From Flavobacterium bernardetii (GTDB lineage Bacteria > Bacteroidota > Bacteroidia > Flavobacteriales > Flavobacteriaceae): a DNA stretch of 64,000 nt. Of this stretch, positions 15,990 through 24,260 are shown piece after piece. Location of the stretch: assembly GCF_011305415.1 (NCBI RefSeq), contig NZ_JAANOQ010000001.1:124001-188000 (forward strand), given 5' to 3'. The notes beneath the pieces were generated by a model that saw nothing but the letters and a program-made list of their open reading frames with translations, searched no databases and had not been told where the DNA came from. A program made the translations under genes and the position numbers. Every line of letters starts with the position of its first letter. Positions within the stretch are counted from its first letter, which is position 1.

Positions 15990-17977
15990 CGTTTTAAACT
16001 AAAATGCCCTTTTATGGTTTTTCCGTTGGTTAATTCTAAAACAAACCAATAATCAGATGAGGAAAGTTGGTTTCCATTAAATGTTCCATTCCAACCAGTT
16101 TCGCTAACTTTTATTTGCTTCAATAGTTTTCCAAATCTATCAAAAATAGTTAATTTATTATTTTCTAAACCTTTTTTATCTAAGTTTTTAATTTGCCAAG
16201 TATCGTTATAATTATCGCCATTTGGTGTAAAAAATTTAGGGTAACTTAATGCATAAAATGTTTCGAAAACAACACCACAATTGTTTTTATCATTAACATA
16301 AATGGTATATTCTCCAGCATCTAATAGATTGAAAATTGGACTGTTTTGAAAAGTAATTCCATCTAATGAATATTCATAATTTCCGTTTCCAGATACTGAA
16401 ATTGTTGCTATTAATTCTTCATTAAAATCGGTTACATCAATATTTGTAATTGTAGCTACTTCAGAAGTTACTACAGTAAACGTTTTAGTTTTTGAACAAC
16501 CAACAGCATTCGTAATCGTTACAATATAGGTTCCTGAATTTGAAACAGTAATACTTTGAGAAGTTTGTATTGGATTTGTATTCCAACTATAACTAAAAAA
16601 ACCACTTGGCGCACTAATATTTGTTGGTGTATTGTTACAAATTCCGATAGTTTCATTACTAAAAGTTTCTGAAAATACATTTACGTTTAGAGTAATTGGA
16701 GTGTTTCCGTAACAATTTTGAATATTTATAATTCGAGCATAAATAATTTGCTGAAAAGGTGTTGTATTGGAATAACTTGAAGGTAATGGTGTAGTTGATA
16801 TTGGCGAATCAAATAAAGCAACTGTAAAATTAGCTGGTAAATTGCTGAAAATTTGTGTTTGAATTGTAGCTAAATCAAATGGAGCTAAACCATCACTGTT
16901 CGTATCGCAAACTTTAAAATTATCTTTAAGAACTACTAAATTTGGAGCATATTCAATTTCAATAGAACCTGTTAAAGTACAACTTGTATTGATGTCAATT
17001 TGTACATCATATGTTCCCGCTGAAGTCACATTATATGTTGGGCTATTTGTACCAACCGGATTTCCATTTTGAAACCATTGATAATTTGTTGCGCCAGTTT
17101 GGGTTGCATTTAAAGTTAAGTTTTGTCCATTACATAATGGATTTCCAGTGGCAATTAATCTATCAGCACCTAAATCTTTTTCAGAAATAAAACTTCCAGC
17201 TCTTAGGAAAATACCTGAATCGAAGCGCCCATTTCCTTCATCGGCAATGACTAGTTTAATATGATATAAAGTTCCTGGAGTTACAACGGATTGTGCCGTT
17301 AAAACTTTGGTTTGTCCGTCATAAGAAGTTGGGTAGGAACCTGTATTGAAAGCATCAAAATAGGCATCGTTTGCAGATGGACAAATCGTTCCGTTTCCGC
17401 GAACAGTGTTAACTCGAACAGGAGTTGATGTTCCAGGAATTAAAGCTAAATTTTGATAAGTTGTGGCCGTAGCTTCTTTTAATAAAAAGGCAAAACCATC
17501 TGTGAAATTACATTGATTAGGTTGCGGATTTAGTAAATATTGCTCGGAAGAAAAGATGTATTCAAAGCTAATGTTATTGGCATTTGGTACAAAATCGAAT
17601 TCTAAAGCTGTAGCGTTAAATGTGTTTGATAAACCTAAGGCGGTATTTAAATCTGAATCGCCTGTCCAGCCAATTCCATTTCCATCATCTGAAAAATTTG
17701 AGTTGGGTCCAACAGCTGAGTTTAATTTACCTGTGGAAAGAATTATTCCATCTTGAAAAGGAAATGAGGAACCATTGGCATTAAAATAGCCATAGCTTAA
17801 TTCTCCAGTACCAAAATTTCCACCACTTGTAGAAAAATTTGAAACCGAAACACAACCGCTGTTTACTAAAATGTTTTCAATTAATTGTTGAGGGGTAAAA
17901 GTTTCATTTACAGTTATATTTTGAGAAAAACTAACTGTAAATGAAAAACTAAAAAGTATAAATAGTATTTTTTTCAT
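15986..17977 (-). CDS. Type IX secretion cargo with choice-of-anchor L domain and type B sorting domain
   Basis: A 663-residue secreted protein. Signal peptide 1-18 (KILFILFSFSFTVSFS). The N-terminal third carries the choice-of-anchor L domain pattern (QQLIENILVNSGCVSVSN, later FEYIFSSEQYLLN and KLVIADEGNGRFDSGIFL). The middle has Ig-like/PKD-like repeats beginning LCNGQNLTLNAT and TNYQWFQNG. Residues ~580-663 are the type B C-terminal sorting domain (FFTPNGDNYNDTW, IFDRFGKLLKQI, GWNGTFNG, DYWFVLEL, KGHFSLKR). It is therefore exported by the type IX system and attached at the surface or released. A TATCTTTG -7-like box (17986-17993) stands only 8 bp before the ATG. Confidence 0.93.
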   Translation of the reverse strand: MKKILFILFSFSFTVSFSQNITVNETFTPQQLIENILVNSGCVSVSNFSTSGGNFGTGELSYGYFNANGSSFPFQDGIILSTGKLNSAVGPNSNFSDDGNGIGWTGDSDLNTALGLSNTFNATALEFDFVPNANNISFEYIFSSEQYLLNPQPNQCNFTDGFAFLLKEATATTYQNLALIPGTSTPVRVNTVRGNGTICPSANDAYFDAFNTGSYPTSYDGQTKVLTAQSVVTPGTLYHIKLVIADEGNGRFDSGIFLRAGSFISEKDLGADRLIATGNPLCNGQNLTLNATQTGATNYQWFQNGNPVGTNSPTYNVTSAGTYDVQIDINTSCTLTGSIEIEYAPNLVVLKDNFKVCDTNSDGLAPFDLATIQTQIFSNLPANFTVALFDSPISTTPLPSSYSNTTPFQQIIYARIINIQNCYGNTPITLNVNVFSETFSNETIGICNNTPTNISAPSGFFSYSWNTNPIQTSQSITVSNSGTYIVTITNAVGCSKTKTFTVVTSEVATITNIDVTDFNEELIATISVSGNGNYEYSLDGITFQNSPIFNLLDAGEYTIYVNDKNNCGVVFETFYALSYPKFFTPNGDNYNDTWQIKNLDKKGLENNKLTIFDRFGKLLKQIKVSETGWNGTFNGNQLSSSDYWFVLELTNGKTIKGHFSLKR

Positions 17978-17993
17978 AGCATCTGCAAAGATA

Positions 17994-18848
17994 CTATAAA
18001 TCTCGTTTTTTAAGAATGTAAAATGATAAAAATAAGAATAAAGTTGTCCAGAAAATTACAATAGCAACTGTGATAGGTTGCACGTCATAATTGTTTTCAA
18101 AATTAGCTCCTACGGTTGTTGTTATCGATTTTATGAAGTTCAATCTTGTAAATGGCTCTACAATTAAATTCGACATAGATTCTAAAGGTAAGGCATCTTT
18201 TACCCAGTCAATTACAACAGTATCTTTATCACCGTGTTTGTAGCCTAAAATATTATATTTTAAAATAGCATGTCCCACGTTTTCTGCCATAAACCAAACG
18301 AAAATGAAACCTAACGTAAACGCTGAACGCTTTATTAATAAGGCTAAAAACATACAGAATGAGAAAAAAGCAACATGTTTTAAAAAGTAAGCAAATAAAT
18401 ATTCTAAATCAGAAAAAATGATACTCATTTCAGTAAATGACGAATATTTTAATCCTAATATCAAACTTATTCCAAAGACTAATATCGTTGATATAAGAGA
18501 GAATAAAATGATGGTGTAAATTTTTGAGAGTAAAAACTCTTTTTTAGACATTCCGTCAATTAAGTTTTGTTTTAAAGTTCCATAACTGTATTCATTGGCA
18601 ATCATGGAAACAATTATTACGGCTAAAAATATTTTTAACCACGAAGCAACATAAGTGGTAAAGTGCCAAATATATGGGAAATTGAAAAAACCACTTTCAG
18701 CAGCTTTGAATTTAAAGGGTCCAAATTCAAATTCAACTAAGGCGATAGTTGCTAATAAAGTTAATGACAAAAAGTAAATAATAGTTAATATTTTACTTGA
18801 ACGGTTTTGCCATATTTTTTGTAATTCTATAGAAAGTAATCGTATCAT
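17994..18848 (-). CDS. ABC-2 type transporter permease
   Basis: A 284-residue integral membrane protein with about six hydrophobic helices (around 18-36, 65-85, 110-135, 150-175, 180-200, 255-280). The segment MIANEYSYGTLKQNLIDGMSKKEFL has the amphipathic coupling-helix pattern of ABC-2 exporters. It is the partner of the ATPase encoded 93 bp upstream on the same strand; the gap is filled by a pair of hairpin repeats. Substrate unknown; such ATPase-permease pairs export drugs, lipids or peptides. Confidence 0.87.
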   Translation of the reverse strand: MIRLLSIELQKIWQNRSSKILTIIYFLSLTLLATIALVEFEFGPFKFKAAESGFFNFPYIWHFTTYVASWLKIFLAVIIVSMIANEYSYGTLKQNLIDGMSKKEFLLSKIYTIILFSLISTILVFGISLILGLKYSSFTEMSIIFSDLEYLFAYFLKHVAFFSFCMFLALLIKRSAFTLGFIFVWFMAENVGHAILKYNILGYKHGDKDTVVIDWVKDALPLESMSNLIVEPFTRLNFIKSITTTVGANFENNYDVQPITVAIVIFWTTLFLFLSFYILKKRDL

Positions 18849-18872
18849 TTTTTTAGTTTATTTAGTTTAAAA

Positions 18873-18937
18873 GTTGCCTGAGGCTCTCGAAGGCAATTGT
18901 TGAATTAATTTTGTTGCCTTCGAGAACCTCAGGCAAC
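18873..18937. repeat. Paired GTTGnCT-N11-AGnCAAY hairpin elements inside an ABC operon
   Basis: Two 25-nt units, 18873-18897 and 18913-18937, each a stem-loop with GTTGCCT and AGGCAAC/T arms around an 11-nt loop. The two units are also near-perfect inverted copies of each other (24-bp arms, one mismatch), so the pair can fold into one long hairpin. The same architecture with changed but still complementary arm bases occurs at 33243-33322. Its position between the ATPase and permease genes means it is in the operon transcript. Confidence 0.85.
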
Positions 18938-18941
18938 AAAA

Positions 18942-19835
18942 TTAATGTTTTGTTAATTCTAAAAATTGTTCTTCTAAACTGTGTTTGCGTTTTACTAAAT
19001 GGGTTAATGTGATATTTTGTTGGAATAAATACGAATTTAATTCGGCTGGTTCTAAATTATTATTTAAGTACACTAATAATTTATTTTCGTCTTTCTCTAT
19101 TTTTTCAATTTGAGAAAAGTGTTGTAAAGCCGATTTCAATTGCTCTAAATTTTCAGATTCTAATTCGAAGAAACCTTCATTAGCTGTAATTCCATCAACC
19201 GTTCCTTGGTATAAAGTCACGCCGTTTCTAATTACAATTACGTGTGAACACACTTTTTCTACTTCATCTAATAAGTGAGAAGCTAATAAAATTGTAGTTC
19301 CTTGATTCGCAATAATTCGGATTAAATCTCTAATTTGTCTGATTCCTTGTGGATCTAAACCGTTGGTTGGTTCGTCTAAAATTAGAATTTCTGGATCGTT
19401 TAGTAGGGCAGAAGCGATGGCTAAACGTTGTTTCATACCTAAAGAAAACGTTTTGAATTTGCTGTCTTTTCTTTCTAAAAGTCCAACTAATTCAAGTTTT
19501 TCAAAAACTTTAGTATATGGAATGTTTTTAATTTTGCAGACCAATTTTAAATTGTCTTCTGCGGTCATGTATGGGTAAAAGTTTGGTCGCTCAATGATTG
19601 CGCCTACTTTTTTTAAAGCATCGTGAGTAGAATATTTTCCATCAAACCATTCGAATTCTCCTGACGTTTTGTTTACAACATTCAGTACAATTCCTAAGGT
19701 GGTTGATTTCCCAGAACCGTTTGGTCCTAAAATTCCGTAAACATTTCCTTTTTTAATTTCAACTGAAACGTTGTTTACCGCATGAACTTTGCGGTATTTT
19801 TTATGTAAATTGGTAATCTTTAATATAGTTTCCAA
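18942..19835 (-). CDS. ABC transporter ATP-binding protein
   Basis: A 297-residue ATPase. Walker A is GPNGSGKST (37-45), the signature is FSLGMKQRL (about 138-146), Walker B is ILDEPTNGLDP, and the switch His follows in ASHLLDEV. The C-terminal ~70 residues form the accessory domain usual in CcmA/DrrA/BcrA-type ATPases that pair with ABC-2 permeases. It is first in a two-gene operon with the permease at 17994-18848. Confidence 0.93.
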   Translation of the reverse strand: METILKITNLHKKYRKVHAVNNVSVEIKKGNVYGILGPNGSGKSTTLGIVLNVVNKTSGEFEWFDGKYSTHDALKKVGAIIERPNFYPYMTAEDNLKLVCKIKNIPYTKVFEKLELVGLLERKDSKFKTFSLGMKQRLAIASALLNDPEILILDEPTNGLDPQGIRQIRDLIRIIANQGTTILLASHLLDEVEKVCSHVIVIRNGVTLYQGTVDGITANEGFFELESENLEQLKSALQHFSQIEKIEKDENKLLVYLNNNLEPAELNSYLFQQNITLTHLVKRKHSLEEQFLELTKH

Positions 19836-19893
19836 AGTGATTTCGTATTAAATTTAATAGTAAGACGATGGAAACTAAAACTTGTTACATCAA

Positions 19894-20349
19894 TTAGTTC
19901 AGAAACTTAGTTTTATTCTTTTTGATGTATTCCACAATTAGTCCAACTACATCTTCCTCTTCTTCTGTGAAGAAAATTTCATCTAAATCTTCCCAACCTG
20001 AGATGATTTTTTCGTCCATTTTTTCAATTACTTTTTTTCGATCTTCTGTATTTGTAGTGTATTTAACCGTAAATAATTGAAAGGCTTTAGTTAATAAAGT
20101 TGCCGTTTTTGTTGCATCAATATCTTTATAAGCTTGAATAATTTCAGTAGCAAAATCGCCACTTTCGTTATCGAAAAAGTAATGTAAACCGCCTTCATTC
20201 ATTGCTGCTTCAAAAATGTCAACATAAACGAAAGTTAATTCAGCTTTGTTTAAATCTGTTTTTTCTTTTTTATCCCAAATGTGCGTTCCAACTGCTTCAA
20301 TAATTGCAATTTCGTCTTCTAATTTTAATACAGTTTCAATGTTTTGCAT
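19894..20349 (-). CDS. DMP19/DUF4375-type protein
   Basis: A 151-residue acidic cytoplasmic protein. The segment AAMNEGGLHYFFDNESGDFA followed by E-I-I-Q-A-Y-K-D-I-D-A resembles the E-x-N-G-G-x-x-Q-F-F core of the DMP19/DUF4375 family; the C-terminal FFTEEEEDVVGLIVEYI is strongly acidic. Function of the family is not established. A -7-like box TACTTTTG (20370-20377, minus strand) stands 21 bp before the ATG. Confidence 0.72.
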   Translation of the reverse strand: MQNIETVLKLEDEIAIIEAVGTHIWDKKEKTDLNKAELTFVYVDIFEAAMNEGGLHYFFDNESGDFATEIIQAYKDIDATKTATLLTKAFQLFTVKYTTNTEDRKKVIEKMDEKIISGWEDLDEIFFTEEEEDVVGLIVEYIKKNKTKFLN

Positions 20350-20435
20350 GATGATGGTTTTATTTTGGACAAAAGTAGCTTATTAGCCACGAATTTTCGA
20401 AGTTTTCGAATTGTTTTTTAATTTCTAAACATTAT

Positions 20436-20786
20436 TTATGCTCTTAAAATTTTTTCCATTTTTCTCCCTTTGGCTAATTCGTCTACCAATTTATCTAAAT
20501 AACGAACTTGTTGTACGACTTTATCCTCAATGTCTTCCACACGATAGCCGCAAATTACACCAGTAATTTTAGAGGCATTTGGATGCATTTGTGGAGCTTG
20601 TGCGAAAAAGGTTTCAAAGTCATTCTTCAAATCAATTTGTTGTTGTAAGGTTTGCTCGTTGTAACCTGTTAGCCAATAAATAATGGCATTTAATTCTTCT
20701 ACAGTACGACCTTTTTTTTCTACTTTTTGAATGTATAATGGGTAAACGCTTGAAAAAAGTAGTCGATATATTCTGGATTTGTCCAT
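20436..20786 (-). CDS. DUF2200 family protein
   Basis: A 116-residue protein. The opening RIYRLLFSSVYPLYIQKVEKK, followed by GRTVEELNAIIYWLTGY and the C-terminal RYLDKLVDELAKGRKMEKIL, is the full DUF2200 pattern. Function unknown; length normal. A -7 box TAACTTTG (20821-20828, minus strand) with a TTG about 22 bp upstream fits the Bacteroidetes promoter. Confidence 0.85.
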   Translation of the reverse strand: MDKSRIYRLLFSSVYPLYIQKVEKKGRTVEELNAIIYWLTGYNEQTLQQQIDLKNDFETFFAQAPQMHPNASKITGVICGYRVEDIEDKVVQQVRYLDKLVDELAKGRKMEKILRA

Positions 20787-20820
20787 ATTTTAATTGAATT
20801 AAACGAATTGCTAATCCAAA

Positions 20821-20853
20821 CAAAGTTATGAAATTTTATTTTTCAATGGTCAA
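20821..20853 (-). promoter_or_regulatory. Candidate promoter of the DUF2200 gene
   Basis: Reading the minus strand: TTG (20851-20853), 22-bp spacer, then TAACTTTG (20821-20828), matching the flavobacterial -33/-7 consensus TTG / TAnnTTTG. The ATG is about 35 bp downstream of the box. Confidence 0.45.
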
Positions 20854-20926
20854 CAATATGTTTGTTTCAAGGTGTTTAGATACTTGTGATTTTTTTTTAA
20901 AAATTTTAAAAAGGACACACTTTTTG

Positions 20927-22320
20927 TAGTCATGGTCGGAAGAAAATTCTTCCGACTTTTTTTGCTTAGTACTTTTAAGGCAATGTATTTTGTTGTAATT
21001 TTTAACAAGATATTTCCTATTTTAATATTTAATTTTTCGTATATTTATTACCATAAACTAGTAATTTATGACGAATTTCAAAGACCATAAAATTTCACTT
21101 AAACTTCTTTTAGAGTTTATTCCTAAAGCCTTAATGAGCCATCTTTCAGCTACAACAAAGGTGGATTATTACAGCAAAACTCTCCATGGAGAAAAAATGT
21201 TTTATCTGTTGTTATTTAGTATGTATGATAATGAAAAATTAAGTCAAAGGACTTTAGAAGATACTTTTAATAGTAGCGGATTCAAGGCTTTGTTTGGTTT
21301 AGGTGAAGATGAAAAAATACGAAGAAGTTCAATCTCGGAAAGATTATCAAAAATAGATTCCAGCTATTTCAAAGAAATCTACGAGCATATGTATGAGCGA
21401 TTTTCTGGTCTTTATGATAAGACTGAGATAGAAAAATATAACTTAATACGGGTTGATAGTACGATTGTTTCCGAAGCGTCATCAAAAATGAAGGAAGGAA
21501 TCGAACAAAAAAGCGGAAAGAAACTCGTTAAGTTCAGTTTTTCCTTCGACGGAATTTTGCCTTCAGCAGTGCAAGTGTTTAACGCTCAAAAATATTCTTC
21601 CGAAGAAACTGCTTTACCAGAAGCTATCCTTGAACAAGTAAAAAAAGAAGAGCATCATGATAATATTTACATCATTGATAGAGGTTTACAGTCCACTCGC
21701 GTAATGAAGAACTTTGAACAAAAAGCTGTTAAATTCATTATTCGATCTAAAGAAAACCGGAAATTTATAGAAACCGCATCTTTTCTTGATCCCCAGAATA
21801 CTCAAAAATGGGAAGATTGGGAAGTTATCAAAGACAGCAAGGTTAAACTATATACTGGAAAACCCATACAAAATAAGCGTGGGAAGATACACTATCGGGA
21901 GGAGTTAGTAGAAAAAGAGTTTCGTTTAGTGGTTATCAAAAACGAAAAACAAAACAAGGAAATGTGGTTTCTGACCAATGAATTTGAGCTTTCTGCAAGA
22001 GAAGTATCCGATTATTATCGCAAAAGATGGGATATTGAAGTGTTTTTCAGGTTCCTGAAACAGGAACTAAACCTAAGTCATTTGGTTTCGCTAAATAAAA
22101 ATGGTATTGAAGTAATGGTTTATATGACCATGATTGCATCAATGTTGCTATTAATCTATAAAAAAGCTAATAATCTAGGGTACAAAACCGCAAAAAGACG
22201 TATTGCAATGGAACTTCGAGATATGATAACGGTTATATTAATAATATTTGCAGGTGGCGACCCAGATAAAGTTTTTAAAACATAAAAAAAATGGTCGGAA
22301 ATTTCTTCCGACCATGACTA
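20927..22320 (+). mobile_element. Complete IS4-family insertion sequence
   Basis: A 1394-bp element bounded by terminal inverted repeats of 23 bp with one mismatch (20927-20949 and 22298-22320, both starting TAGTCATGGTCGGAAGAAA when read inwards). It is flanked by 9-bp direct repeats CACTTTTTG (20918-20926 and 22321-22329), the target duplication, so it moved as a unit. Each end also contains its own hairpin (GGTCGGAAG ... CTTCCGAC), which may shield the transposase gene from outside transcription. It encodes a single intact transposase and so may be active. Confidence 0.95.
21068..22285 (+). CDS. IS4-family DDE transposase
   Basis: A 405-residue transposase. The DDE residues are Asp130 in IRVDSTIVS, Asp204 in YIIDRGLQS and Glu324. 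Glu324 is part of a perfect YREK signature, Y317-x2-R320-x3-E324-x6-K331, which defines the IS4 family. The N-terminal ~100 residues are the DNA-binding part (RRSSISERLSKID). The frame is uninterrupted. The stop codon lies 13 bases before the right inverted repeat. Confidence 0.95.
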   Translation: MTNFKDHKISLKLLLEFIPKALMSHLSATTKVDYYSKTLHGEKMFYLLLFSMYDNEKLSQRTLEDTFNSSGFKALFGLGEDEKIRRSSISERLSKIDSSYFKEIYEHMYERFSGLYDKTEIEKYNLIRVDSTIVSEASSKMKEGIEQKSGKKLVKFSFSFDGILPSAVQVFNAQKYSSEETALPEAILEQVKKEEHHDNIYIIDRGLQSTRVMKNFEQKAVKFIIRSKENRKFIETASFLDPQNTQKWEDWEVIKDSKVKLYTGKPIQNKRGKIHYREELVEKEFRLVVIKNEKQNKEMWFLTNEFELSAREVSDYYRKRWDIEVFFRFLKQELNLSHLVSLNKNGIEVMVYMTMIASMLLLIYKKANNLGYKTAKRRIAMELRDMITVILIIFAGGDPDKVFKT

Positions 22321-22534
22321 CACTTTTTGTGTCTTTTTTTTATTTTTTATTTTTTGGACACAAAATACGTGTCCTTTTTTTATTTTATTTTTTTTTGAAA
22401 CAAGATTTGTAACATTTTTATTTTTTTTAAATTTTTTGTTACACTTTTGGTAACAAATTTTTTATTTTGAAAATTTTGTTACCATTTTTGTAACATTTTT
22501 TTAATTTTAATTTTTTTGTTACAAGGTTTTAATT
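22321..22534. repeat. 40-bp-period array of 17-bp dyads with T-rich spacers, split by the IS
   Basis: After removing the IS, 17-nt dyads follow each other every 40-41 bp: GACACACTTTTTGTGTC (left half 20914-20926, right half up to 22333), GACACAAAATACGTGTC (22357-22373), GAAACAAGATTTGTAAC (22397-22413), GTTACACTTTTGGTAAC (22438-22454), GTTACCATTTTTGTAAC (22478-22494), and a decayed unit starting GTTAC at 22518. Spacers are 23-24 bp of almost pure A/T. Arms change from GACAC/GTGTC to GTTAC/GTAAC while staying complementary. No gene is present in 22286-22621. Confidence 0.85.
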
Positions 22535-22544
22535 TGTAGATATA

Positions 22545-22568
22545 AAAAAAGCACGAGCAAGATGCTCG
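22545..22568 (-). terminator. Intrinsic terminator downstream of the orphan lipoprotein gene
   Basis: CGAGC (22554-22558) and GCTCG (22564-22568) form a stem; read on the minus strand it is followed by TGC and seven T residues. It lies about 55 bp beyond the lipoprotein stop codon. Confidence 0.6.
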
Positions 22569-22621
22569 CGCTAGCGTAGGGATTGTTTTTAGACTTTAGC
22601 CGAACTGAAGAAGTAAATCCT

Positions 22622-23095
22622 CTATTTTATTAAATCGAAGTCCATAAAAGTTAAAGTAAACATACCCTTACCATTTTCATAATCTTGCATAGAAGATAAG
22701 AGTAAAGATTTTTCACCTTTTGTAAAAGTTAATATCTTCATTGTTTCATTGTCTTGAACATCAGTATTTTCATATTTCATATTTTTTATTTCATTTATAA
22801 AGGAATCATATCTTGATTTAGATTCAGTCTGGAAAGTTAATGCACCAGTTCCACTAAAATGTATTGCCTCATTATCTTTTTTAGATTTCCAACTATAAAT
22901 ACTATCCTCTAAACTTTGAAATTTAAAATCATGCTGTTTTAGGTATTTTTCAATTTCTGTTTTTGATTTGGAGTGAATAGAATCGATACCAGAAAATGTT
23001 ACCGATTTACTTTCGTTAGCAGCTTTTGATTGTGTGCCTTGATTACACCCTGATAGTAAAATTGCAAAAATAAGGGTTGACAGAAAATTTCTCAT
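22622..23095 (-). CDS. Orphan lipoprotein of unknown function
   Basis: A 157-residue lipoprotein (lipobox LSGC, Cys17). The mature part is polar and Ser/Lys-rich with two likely beta segments (FSGTGALTFQTESKSRYDSF; MFTLTFMDFDLIK). I recognise no family. It is isolated between the dyad array and an accessory cassette-like segment, with its own terminator, and may be part of the variable region. Confidence 0.65.
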   Translation of the reverse strand: MRNFLSTLIFAILLSGCNQGTQSKAANESKSVTFSGIDSIHSKSKTEIEKYLKQHDFKFQSLEDSIYSWKSKKDNEAIHFSGTGALTFQTESKSRYDSFINEIKNMKYENTDVQDNETMKILTFTKGEKSLLLSSMQDYENGKGMFTLTFMDFDLIK

Positions 23096-23230
23096 AATAG
23101 CTATAATTTTTTAAATGTTATTTTAAATTTTTGCTAATGTAAGATTTTTCAACTTAAAACAAATTAATGGTTTAAAGAAATGCGGCAAACTTAGCAAAGA
23201 TAGCTTCGTAAGTTCGCTGGCGCTTGAACC

Positions 23231-23274
23231 CTTTCGCGTGGATTTGTTTTTGATTATTTTATGCCACGCGAAAG
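23231..23274. repeat. GC-rich 11-bp inverted repeat at the edge of the accessory gene
   Basis: CTTTCGCGTGG (23231-23241) and CCACGCGAAAG (23264-23274) pair perfectly around a 22-nt AT-rich loop, in an otherwise AT-rich genome. Further GC-rich words (TCGCTGGCGC, TCGCGCGGTAGCGGG) flank it in 23203-23310. It ends 49 bp from the stop codon of the broken membrane-protein gene. It could be a terminator for that gene or a boundary site of a mobile cassette. Confidence 0.6.
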
Positions 23275-23322
23275 ATTGACTTCGTCGAATTTCATTTCGC
23301 GCGGTAGCGGGCTATTTCAAAT

Positions 23323-24177
23323 TTAGAAATATTCAGAATAATATTTTATATCTCTCAAATTATTAGAATTATTTTCTTTTGCGCTTTTTAGTGATTTAGC
23401 CAATTCGTTTGTTAAGGTTAAAAAATAATAAAAAATCCCCTCAATAGTAAAAAAGAAAATTGACAATAAAATAAACTTTAGAGAAAAAAATGATTCAACT
23501 ATAGTTATTAAATTAAATGTTATTTCTGGATTTTGATTTGTAGCAATTGGCATAAAATGCAATGGATAAATTACTGTTAACGGAAATGCAATCATTAACA
23601 TCTTAATTATAATTTTTAATGGTTTAATAGTATTTTCAAATGAATTTAGTTCTTGTAGATTTTGATGGAAATACTCTATTAAGCTATTTGCTTCTACTTC
23701 AAGTTGGTTAATATTATCCTTTTCTTGATTTATCCTTGTCCAAATTCCATCAGGATAAATATCTATTTGCGGTAGTATTGCAAATCCTCCTTTTGGAGCT
23801 GGTTTATGGTTTTTATATAGTTCGTCAAATGCCTCAATAATAGCATTGTCAACTTTGTAAAGTCTTTCATCAGCTTCAATAATTTTGTTAATTATTTCGT
23901 CCTTTGTCAAGTTCTCATAATCACCATTTTTAATTCCGTCTTTAATATCTTGATCATAACGAACTATAGTTTTAGTATACCAATAGAAACGTCTGTTTGA
24001 TATACTTGATATTATTTTATTTGATTCAATTACATAATTGTCAAATTGTCAAATTGTTGCATTTATTTTTTCTCCAAGACCTAACAACCTTGAAATTATA
24101 AAAGCACCAATAATACCAATCAATGCAGCAGCACTTTGGCAAAATGAGCTAAAAAACCAATTCCAATCTATACTCAT
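23323..24177 (-). pseudogene. Membrane protein gene interrupted by an in-frame TGA
   Basis: An ATG at 24177 starts a frame (MSIDWNWFFSSFCQSAAALI...) with an N-terminal membrane helix. It meets TGA at 24049-24051 (codon 43). The same frame continues open without any shift for another ~240 codons to TAA at 23323. The part after the stop reads as natural protein (QFDNYVIESNKIISSISNRR) and includes two more hydrophobic helices near the C-terminus. The listed start at 23910 is only an internal Met. The stop sits in a tandem ACAATTTG repeat. The restored protein would be ~284 residues with one N-terminal and two C-terminal membrane segments around a helical soluble domain; family unknown to me. Confidence 0.75.
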
Positions 24178-24226
24178 AATAATTTTTAAATGTAATTTTG
24201 GTCTTGCGGATAAATTATCGCGATTT

Positions 24227-24238
24227 GTTACAGGTAAC
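24227..24238. repeat. GTTAC-AG-GTAAC palindrome upstream of the broken gene
   Basis: A 12-bp dyad in 24178-24260, between the pseudogene start and the uvrB stop. Its half-sites equal those of the dyad array at 22438-22494, although the spacing is 2 rather than 7. It may mark the outer edge of the accessory segment. Confidence 0.4.
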
Positions 24239-24260
24239 GTTTTCCAAATATATAAAAATC

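Noticed and set aside
18873..18937. Simple intrinsic terminator between the ABC genes
   Set aside because: No T-run of terminator type follows in the direction of transcription, and the same structured units occur at 33243-33322 in a non-terminator place.
22321..22534. CRISPR array
   Set aside because: Period is regular, but the spacers are low-complexity T tracts and the repeats change between units; no cas genes nearby.
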